Shown here: one piece after another, positions 21,596-26,909 of the stretch
Layout: each line of letters starts with the position of its first letter
Position numbering within the stretch: position 1 is the first letter of the stretch
Virus record (IMG/VR): IMGVR_UViG_3300033144_009183
Coordinates: 1 to 26,909 of that record
Strand: one strand, 5' to 3'
Length of the DNA: 26,909 nucleotides
Source of the DNA: a virus
Made by a program: the position numbers and the translations under genes
Notes under the pieces: generated by a model
What the model saw: only the letters and a program-made list of their open reading frames with translations
What the model was told of the DNA's origin: nothing
The model's database searches: none

Positions 21596-21808
21596 TTAGT
21601 TTTTTTTCTTTTTTAGTTTTTTACGATATTTATCAACTAAATTATTATATTCATCGATAAACTCTTTTTTTAATAAAATACCTTTCGATAGACATGACTC
21701 ACAAAACATGCCCTCAATAAATCGAAAAGAATCAGTCATCGGCGTTGAACCTACTGAATAACAACCCTTAATTTCATCACCACACCCATCACAAAAATAC
21801 TTAATCAT
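21596..21808 (-). CDS. Small zinc-ribbon protein
   Basis: The 70-residue protein carries two CxxC pairs (CDGCG at about 6-10 and CESC at about 36-39), spaced as in a zinc ribbon. A Lys-rich helical tail follows (VDKYRKKLKKKKN). GGAGG is four bases upstream of the ATG, which overlaps the preceding stop (ATGA). A nucleic-acid or protein-binding adaptor role is likely; the exact function is unknown. Confidence 0.6.
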   Translation of the reverse strand: MIKYFCDGCGDEIKGCYSVGSTPMTDSFRFIEGMFCESCLSKGILLKKEFIDEYNNLVDKYRKKLKKKKN

Positions 21809-21981
21809 TTTTCCTCCTTTAGTTTTTCAACATATGATATTTCCATATTATCATAAGAATACTCTTCTTTTATTATTTTTTCAACTTTCTTTTTTGCCTC
21901 TTTTTTGTTCCTGGCTGTGACAGTGAACTCGTCATAATCACGCACTTCACAACCAACTACATATTCGTTAAGTTTTTTCAT
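21805..21981 (-). CDS. Small charged protein (58 residues)
   Basis: ATG at 21981 has GGAGG nine bases upstream, and the stop overlaps the zinc-ribbon start (ATGA). The start overlaps the end of the upstream nuclease gene by 14 bases. The sequence has a beta-like N-terminus (MKKLNEYVVGCEVRDYDEF), a T-V-T-A-R-N strand and a charged helix (KKEAKKKVEKIIKEEYSYDN). The pattern DEFTVTARNKKEAKKKVEKI resembles short phage proteins of unknown function with a DUF1381- or 'double-stranded beta plus helix' look, but I do not assign a family. Confidence 0.6.
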   Translation of the reverse strand: MKKLNEYVVGCEVRDYDEFTVTARNKKEAKKKVEKIIKEEYSYDNMEISYVEKLKEEK

Positions 21982-22483
21982 TTTTCAACACCTCCAAACT
22001 CATTCTACATAAGGTAGAACTCTGATTTTTGACCATAAGAATAATATCCTTAAAACTTAATCTTGGCACATTAAATGCCTTTGCTTTTTTAGTAACTATT
22101 ATATTACAACACCACCAATTTATATTTGTTATATCAATATCACACCGTGCACTAAACAATCCAAAATTACTATCTTTTAATTCATCTTTGACAACATCAG
22201 AAATATCATCCGGTACACAATAATAAAATTTATAAGGCATTATCTCTGGGTATTTTTCTCTATATTTCCAAATTTTTTTATTCTTGTCATTTCTAAAATC
22301 AGCCAAAGAAGTCTTAATTTCTATTTCAATTAAATGTCTTCTATCATCAACAACTAAAACATCAGGACGATATCTATATTTATATTTACCAATTCCTTGT
22401 TCACATACTACAATAGGGTACTGTTTTTCATACCTGAAATAACACATAACTGCTGATCGTAATATTTTATTTTTCCTATTCAT
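21968..22483 (-). CDS. MmcB-like PD-(D/E)XK nuclease family protein
   Basis: The 171-residue protein has the order seen in MmcB-type restriction-like folds: a helical N-terminus, RYRPDVLVVDDRRHLIEIEI then KTS (Asp41, Glu55, Lys57 in a D-Xn-E-x-K arrangement), then ADFRNDKNKKIWKYRE and a beta strand FYYCVPDD. In this family the next segments cover the active site and the sequence ends in helices. It probably cuts or binds DNA in repair or nucleotide salvage from host DNA. The SD is weak and the start overlaps the end of the upstream region closely. Confidence 0.65.
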   Translation of the reverse strand: MNRKNKILRSAVMCYFRYEKQYPIVVCEQGIGKYKYRYRPDVLVVDDRRHLIEIEIKTSLADFRNDKNKKIWKYREKYPEIMPYKFYYCVPDDISDVVKDELKDSNFGLFSARCDIDITNINWWCCNIIVTKKAKAFNVPRLSFKDIILMVKNQSSTLCRMSLEVLKNEKT

Positions 22484-22486
22484 TTA

Positions 22487-22723
22487 TCAGTCCCATTCAT
22501 ATATTGTTTTTTCCCTATTCTCCAAACAACATTTAATAGCAAGCAGTATATCGCAGCCATAAACTAACACATCGCCGGTTTTTTCATCAACCGCACACGT
22601 ATTAACACCAAATTTTTTCCAAAATTTTTTATGATGTATTTTCAACGGCCTTATGATATCCAATACTTCTTTATTGGTATATCCTAATTTATTCCTCGAC
22701 TTCGGTAATTTGATTTCACGCAT
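22487..22723 (-). CDS. Small protein of unknown function
   Basis: The ATG at 22723 is chosen because GGGAGG lies nine bases upstream; a TTG three codons earlier is less likely. The 78-residue product has a basic N-terminus (MREIKLPKSRNKLGYTNKEV), a Lys-rich helix (IHHKKFWKKFGVN), and a C-terminal helix with two cysteines (AIKCCLENREKTIYEW). It overlaps the end of the upstream membrane protein gene by eight bases. No family is recognised. Confidence 0.55.
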   Translation of the reverse strand: MREIKLPKSRNKLGYTNKEVLDIIRPLKIHHKKFWKKFGVNTCAVDEKTGDVLVYGCDILLAIKCCLENREKTIYEWD

Positions 22724-23534
22724 TTTTAACAACCTCCCTGTTATTCACTAAATAAGCAATTAATTTTTTTATATCTATTTTATCCAAAACTTTATTCTTA
22801 ATACAACCTGAGACATAAACAGCTATAATGAGTTTTATCAAAAACGGCAAACCAAGAACACTGATAATATAAAATATAATAACGGAAACGGCTCCTCCCT
22901 TTAAAACATCACTTGATCTAATCTGTTTTTTTCTATACGCAAAAACAGCGGAAATTATCGTAAATACTCCCAATAAAGGGTTTGCCGCAACAATCGAACA
23001 TATGCTCATTGAACCGAGTATTTCACTAATTTCACCAGCATCTTTTTTCTTCAAACCAAAAATATAAACTGTTAGTGTTAAAACAGAACTTATCAATTTA
23101 GCACCGTTTATTGATAATAATTTATAAATATATGATTTATCAACACCTGGAATAACTGACATCTTTTCAGCAATGCTGTTAAAACTCTTACGACTTATTG
23201 TTACAATAGGTATTCCCATTTTAGTTACAAAATCTTTAACCAGTGCCGACGTATAACCGGCAATTTCCTGTCCCATGCCGTCCCCGGCACTAACACGCTC
23301 AACTCTATTCCATGCGCTTACAACATCGTGACCACCGTCGAAAAGCCTGTGATAAACACCGTATTTAACAACACCAGCTTTATCAATAGCTTTATCATAT
23401 ATAGAAACAGTTGTTCCAAAAAATTTATCAGATGCTTTTTTTAAAACATCTGTAAATAAATTCATTACAGCATCGGCCGAAAAAACGGCAACTAGACCGG
23501 ACATGTTTTTCTTCATTATTTTTATAAAATTCAT
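22716..23534 (-). CDS. Membrane protein of unknown function
   Basis: The 272-residue protein has a soluble, mostly helical N-terminal half with a conserved-looking block (YGVYHRLFDGGHDVVSAWNR). The C-terminal half carries about four hydrophobic segments (roughly 144-160, 177-200, 213-230, 229-245). None of the three possible ATGs (codons 1, 7, 11) has an SD, and a good promoter places transcription start at about codon 1, so the mRNA may be leaderless or start at a later ATG. It is the first gene leftwards from the divergent promoter. Function cannot be named. Confidence 0.6.
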   Translation of the reverse strand: MNFIKIMKKNMSGLVAVFSADAVMNLFTDVLKKASDKFFGTTVSIYDKAIDKAGVVKYGVYHRLFDGGHDVVSAWNRVERVSAGDGMGQEIAGYTSALVKDFVTKMGIPIVTISRKSFNSIAEKMSVIPGVDKSYIYKLLSINGAKLISSVLTLTVYIFGLKKKDAGEISEILGSMSICSIVAANPLLGVFTIISAVFAYRKKQIRSSDVLKGGAVSVIIFYIISVLGLPFLIKLIIAVYVSGCIKNKVLDKIDIKKLIAYLVNNREVVKNA

Positions 23535-23539
23535 GGTTT

Positions 23540-23568
23540 ATATTACAAAACTAAATCAGCAATGTCAA
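23540..23568 (-). promoter_or_regulatory. Leftward promoter for the membrane-protein operon
   Basis: TTGACA, a 17-base spacer and TAATAT on the minus strand form a near-consensus sigma70-type promoter. The expected start point is about seven bases downstream, which falls on or beside the first ATG of the membrane protein gene. Confidence 0.5.
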
Positions 23569-23609
23569 CAACCAATTTCTCACCAATCACATACAAGACA
23601 TATTGCATA

Positions 23610-23638
23610 TTGACACGGAAAAAAAAATATGGTAATAA
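23610..23638 (+). promoter_or_regulatory. Rightward promoter for the RecD2-like gene
   Basis: TTGACA, a 17-base spacer and TAATAA lie on the plus strand, mirroring the leftward promoter. The predicted start point (about 23645) is downstream of the first ATG, so translation would begin at an ATG at 23644 or 23650 with almost no leader. Confidence 0.42.
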
Positions 23639-25812
23639 TTGACATGAATATGAATATAAATGAAACAATTTGCGGAACGATTAAATCGATTATATTTCAA
23701 TCGAAAGAATCCGGATTTACAATTGCGTCCTTTGAAACACAAAACAAAGATCGCATAAATATAACCGGTGACCTCGGAAATATATATGTTGACCAAGAAA
23801 TTACAGTCGGGGGCACATGGAAAACACATCCTAAATTCGGAAAACAACTTACAGTTAAAAATTTCAAAATTGCCGATCCCTCAAGCAAAAAAGGCATTAG
23901 TTTATATTTATCATCAGGACGGATAAAAGGTATTGGAAAAGAAACGGCAAAACTTCTTGTCAACGCTTTCGGCGAAGAAACACTTAATGTAATTGAAAAT
24001 GATCCCGACCGTCTTACCACAATAAAAGGAATTGGTAAGAAAAAAGCCGACGTCATAATAAAAGGCTGTAAAGAATTTAAATATGTTGAAAAAATAATGG
24101 TGTGGCTGCACGCTCAAAACATATCAGCGACATTCGCCAATAGAATATACAAAGTATATGGTAAAGACGCGATTTCCCAGGTGAAACGGGAACCATACGA
24201 ACTGATTAGAAATGTTGATGGGATAGCATTTCTCAGGGCCGACGAAATAGCCAAATCTGTCGGAATAGAACCCACATCAACAAAACGAATACACGCGGGC
24301 CTGACATTTACACTAAAAGAATCTCATAGAATTGAAGGACAAATGTATTTACCTGAAAACGTGCTAACCAAAAAAACAAGCAAAATATTAAAAATAGATG
24401 AAAGCATTGTCAAAAGAACATTAAATACAATCAAAAACGGCACAGATGAATTCTCAAATGATTTTGTAGAAGAAAACGGCAATATATACATGACATATGC
24501 TTTAAGCAATGAAAATAAATTAGCAGCAAATCTAAAAAGAATAAACAACAGTAGAAAACCATTATTACCTGATAACCAGGTTCGTGAATTAGAACTTTTT
24601 TTAAATGCCCAGAATCCTAAATTATCAGATAAACAAATTGACTGTATAATTAAAATACTTACAATTGGCGGCATACATATCATCAGCGGACCGGCAGGAA
24701 CGGGAAAAACCCTCAGCACGACACAGCTGCTGCAATATATAAACAACTTTCTTCCGAAACTTTCTTTTGAAATCGCTTGTCCGACCGGTAGAGCGTCACA
24801 AAATATAACAGAAATAACAAAACTACCATCACAGACAATTCATAGATTATTGAAATATAATCCGGTAAATAAAGATTTTGTTTTTAATGAAGATAATAAA
24901 CTATCAACTGATTTTGTAATGGTTGATGAAACATCAATGCTTGATACACAAATGGCCAGAAAACTAACTGATGCTATTTCAGACGGAACGACTGTTGTGT
25001 TTGTCGGCGATCCGCACCAGCTGCCGTCAGTAGGGGCCGGTAATGTTTTACAGGAATTAATACAGTCCCAGATATTTCCTAATTATTACTTCAGCCAAAT
25101 ATTTCGCCAAGATGAAGCAAGTGATATAATAAAAGCGGCGCACGATGTTCTTAATGGAAAATATCCGAAAATCCCGAATGACTCAAAACAATGCCGATTC
25201 ATATATAGAGATACAAATGAAGGAGTAGTCGGAACAATTAAAAATATAATTAATAAAAAACCGGAATATGACATCCAGGTATTATCACCCATGAGAAAGG
25301 GCGAAGTCGGCGTCACACTTCTTAATCAGATTATAGAGCCGATATCCAACAAATACGGAATGAAAATAAAAGATACTAAATATCACATAGGTGATAAAAT
25401 AATACAAAATAAAAATCATTATAACATGGAAACAATTGGCGGCCCAATGAATGTATTCAACGGTGACATAGGTGTAATTGAAGAATATAATGATGATGAG
25501 AACGGCGCTGTCTTTTCCGGCAAAATCAGGGGTAACAATTTCATATATCACAACAGTGATTTACCAGAATGTGATCTCGCATATGCGATAACGGTTCACA
25601 AAAGCCAGGGCAGTGAATTTGAAAATGTTATATTACCGGTTACACGAAGTCATTTTATAATGCTATCCAGAAATCTTCTTTATACCGCCATGACAAGAGC
25701 ATCCAAAAAACTATGTATAATCGGCACACCCCAGGCCATGATGATAGCAATAAGAAATAATAAAGCTATAAATAGATATACAAAACTTGCTGAAAAATTA
25801 TCAATTTCTTAA
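23629..25812 (+). CDS. recD2: RecD2-type 5'-3' DNA helicase
   Basis: The up-to-727-residue helicase is the only plus-strand gene. It has an N-terminal OB-like region and two helix-hairpin-helix motifs (IKGIGKETAKLLV at 99-111, IKGIGKKKADVII at 132-144). The SF1 helicase core shows GPAGTGKT (354-361), CPTGRASQ (384-391), MVDETSM (431-437), GDPHQLPSVGAGN (460-472), and ITVHKSQGSEF and YTAMTRA near the end. All motifs are intact and the length is normal for RecD2. It unwinds DNA 5'-3' in replication or recombination. The first three ATGs (codons 1, 6, 8) lack an SD; codon 8 (MNINETICG) fits the family start and the predicted promoter. Confidence 0.92.
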   Translation: MVIIDMNMNINETICGTIKSIIFQSKESGFTIASFETQNKDRINITGDLGNIYVDQEITVGGTWKTHPKFGKQLTVKNFKIADPSSKKGISLYLSSGRIKGIGKETAKLLVNAFGEETLNVIENDPDRLTTIKGIGKKKADVIIKGCKEFKYVEKIMVWLHAQNISATFANRIYKVYGKDAISQVKREPYELIRNVDGIAFLRADEIAKSVGIEPTSTKRIHAGLTFTLKESHRIEGQMYLPENVLTKKTSKILKIDESIVKRTLNTIKNGTDEFSNDFVEENGNIYMTYALSNENKLAANLKRINNSRKPLLPDNQVRELELFLNAQNPKLSDKQIDCIIKILTIGGIHIISGPAGTGKTLSTTQLLQYINNFLPKLSFEIACPTGRASQNITEITKLPSQTIHRLLKYNPVNKDFVFNEDNKLSTDFVMVDETSMLDTQMARKLTDAISDGTTVVFVGDPHQLPSVGAGNVLQELIQSQIFPNYYFSQIFRQDEASDIIKAAHDVLNGKYPKIPNDSKQCRFIYRDTNEGVVGTIKNIINKKPEYDIQVLSPMRKGEVGVTLLNQIIEPISNKYGMKIKDTKYHIGDKIIQNKNHYNMETIGGPMNVFNGDIGVIEEYNDDENGAVFSGKIRGNNFIYHNSDLPECDLAYAITVHKSQGSEFENVILPVTRSHFIMLSRNLLYTAMTRASKKLCIIGTPQAMMIAIRNNKAINRYTKLAEKLSIS

Positions 25813-25813
25813 A

Positions 25814-25835
25814 CAAAAATACGCCTATATTTTTG
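25814..25835. terminator. AT-rich stem-loop between convergent genes
   Basis: CAAAAATA and TATTTTTG form an 8-bp stem around a six-base loop in the 41-base gap between the RecD2-like gene and the RNA ligase gene. A T6 run follows about 12 bases later on the plus strand. It could act as a weak bidirectional terminator, but stem stability is low. Confidence 0.35.
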
Positions 25836-25853
25836 TATTTAGGTAGTTTTTTG

Positions 25854-26909
25854 TTATTTGCCGCAAACAAATATATTGTTAACAGGTTTTAATATTTTCC
25901 AGATTAAATAGTCAGCTCTTTCTGATTTCCCATCGAGTAAAGAAAAACACGCTCCGCTCAGTTTTTTATCATGTTCCAAAATTAAAGACGCCTGTTCTTT
26001 CCTGTTATCTATTTTTTCAGCTTCAGCAACTATTTTTTTACAATCATTTTTTAATTTATTAAATTCAACCTGCAGATTTGTTTGAATATTTTTAACCCAG
26101 TTATAAAACTCATCCGGAACATCCTTTATAACAGGCTCCAAACTCACACCGTCGCGCATCATTTCCCATATTGATTTCGCCGAAACACCTGTTAATAATT
26201 TATGTAGCCTTTTATATTCATCGCCCTTGATTTTCACACGCAGGCCATTTAAATATCTAGCAACAAATCCTTCATTATTAGCATCTAATGTTTTAGCTAT
26301 CTCGATTAATTCATTCGTGTTTTTATTATATATTTTCGGAATAGTAAACCCATAAGTTTTGATAATATCCATACTCAATTCGGCGCCTGTTTCATTATTA
26401 ATAACAGCTAGCAAAACTAAATCTTTTTTATCGCCATAATTAACAATTATTTTATTTTCCGGAAATATTATTTCGAATAAATACGTATATCCCTTTAAAA
26501 ATCTAACATCTGATTTATTATTATTCAACCATTTTGTCGCCCAGAGCGCCTGATCTGATTCAAAGCTGCCTCTGGTTGATATGCGGTTTTTTTCACCATC
26601 ATTATACAAAATACCAAGTGAGCCATCCAATTTCTCAGTAACGACCGGGATTTCGGCGGGAAGATCCTTTAAACCACATCCGTTTCTCTCATCCCCGATA
26701 TTAAAAAATTTTGGAAAAGGACGGGCAACAATATTACCTTTAGTGTCTGTAATAAGACCCCTGCACATACGTGTATAATGATCCCATATATTATCAAATT
26801 GGCACGCCGGGGTATAATTGAATATCAGTAAATCGGCCGTAGGATGGCGCTTTTCTGATATCAAACATTTTTCAACCCGTTTTCTTATTTCAATTAAATT
26901 AACTTTCAT
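25854..26909 (-). CDS. T4 Rnl1-type RNA ligase
   Basis: The 351-residue protein starts at an ATG exactly at the right window edge, so its SD and any upstream codons cannot be seen. Ligase motifs are present: motif I EKLDGS (Lys93 forms the AMP adduct), a preceding RPFPKFFN typical of the Rnl1 family, motif III YLFEII (Glu148), motif IV NNEGFVAR (Glu215) and motif V RVKIKGDEY (Lys228, Lys230). Size is close to T4 Rnl1. Such ligases seal broken RNA, classically tRNA cut by host anticodon nucleases in phage defence. It pairs naturally with the RlaP-type gene elsewhere in the window. A polynucleotide kinase partner is not seen here. Confidence 0.88.
   Translation of the reverse strand: MKVNLIEIRKRVEKCLISEKRHPTADLLIFNYTPACQFDNIWDHYTRMCRGLITDTKGNIVARPFPKFFNIGDERNGCGLKDLPAEIPVVTEKLDGSLGILYNDGEKNRISTRGSFESDQALWATKWLNNNKSDVRFLKGYTYLFEIIFPENKIIVNYGDKKDLVLLAVINNETGAELSMDIIKTYGFTIPKIYNKNTNELIEIAKTLDANNEGFVARYLNGLRVKIKGDEYKRLHKLLTGVSAKSIWEMMRDGVSLEPVIKDVPDEFYNWVKNIQTNLQVEFNKLKNDCKKIVAEAEKIDNRKEQASLILEHDKKLSGACFSLLDGKSERADYLIWKILKPVNNIFVCGK

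Noticed and set aside
24324-24746. 140-codon minus-strand frame within the RecD2-like gene
   Set aside because: It lies opposite conserved helicase motifs including Walker A, so it is a shadow.
1-26909. CRISPR arrays, insertion sequences, integrase or attachment sites
   Set aside because: No regular spaced repeats, transposase motifs or integrase motifs seen on either strand; the excisionase-like HTH alone does not prove lysogeny.

Overview
The window is a piece of a tailed double-stranded DNA bacteriophage (Caudoviricetes), AT-rich and very densely coded. It contains the large terminase, portal, a maturation protease with nested scaffold, an HK97-type major capsid protein and head-tail connector genes in canonical order. 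Almost every gene lies on the minus strand, with ATGA or TAATG-type stop/start overlaps. Most starts carry AGGAGG-type Shine-Dalgarno sites, which fits a bacterial host that relies on SD-led initiation. The host itself cannot be named from this sequence.

Layout, read in the direction of minus-strand transcription (high to low coordinates). (a) 25854-26909: a T4 Rnl1-type RNA ligase. It is convergent with the only plus-strand gene, a RecD2-type helicase (23629-25812). (b) From a divergent promoter region at 23535-23628: a membrane protein, small unknown genes, an MmcB-like PD-(D/E)XK nuclease, a zinc-ribbon protein and an excisionase-type HTH protein. (c) 20639-21342: a tRNA island with its own promoter. 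It holds a tRNA-Leu(UAA) lacking the long variable arm, an initiator-like tRNA-Met(CAU), the 5' half of a broken tRNA, an HNH endonuclease, and a tRNA-Thr(UGU) built on a serine-type class II body. (d) 17137-20478: a RlaP-type nucleotidyltransferase, a metallophosphoesterase, several small proteins, a phage-encoded ribosomal protein bS21, a possible thioredoxin-fold protein and a Vsr/EDxHD-type endonuclease. (e) 15480-17174: a four-cysteine phage protein interrupted by a 313-residue intein with an embedded GIY-YIG-like module. (f) 13215-15487: four small Gly/Ala-rich hydrophobic proteins, probably virion-associated. (g) 1-13208: the head module, in the order large terminase, 730-residue C2H2-finger protein, portal, protease/scaffold, 356-residue putative decoration protein, major capsid protein, a small head protein, an Ig-domain/connector fusion, a neck protein and a tail-completion-like protein cut by the window edge.

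How the genes may work together. Three genes touch translation initiation or decoding: bS21, an initiator-like tRNA and unusual elongator tRNAs. Three touch RNA end repair: RlaP, RNA ligase and possibly the phosphoesterase. This suggests a phage that remodels host ribosomes and defends or repairs tRNAs. Mobile endonucleases of three families (HNH, EDxHD, GIY-YIG within an intein) sit in or beside these genes. All functional statements rest on motif recognition by eye; no database search was run.
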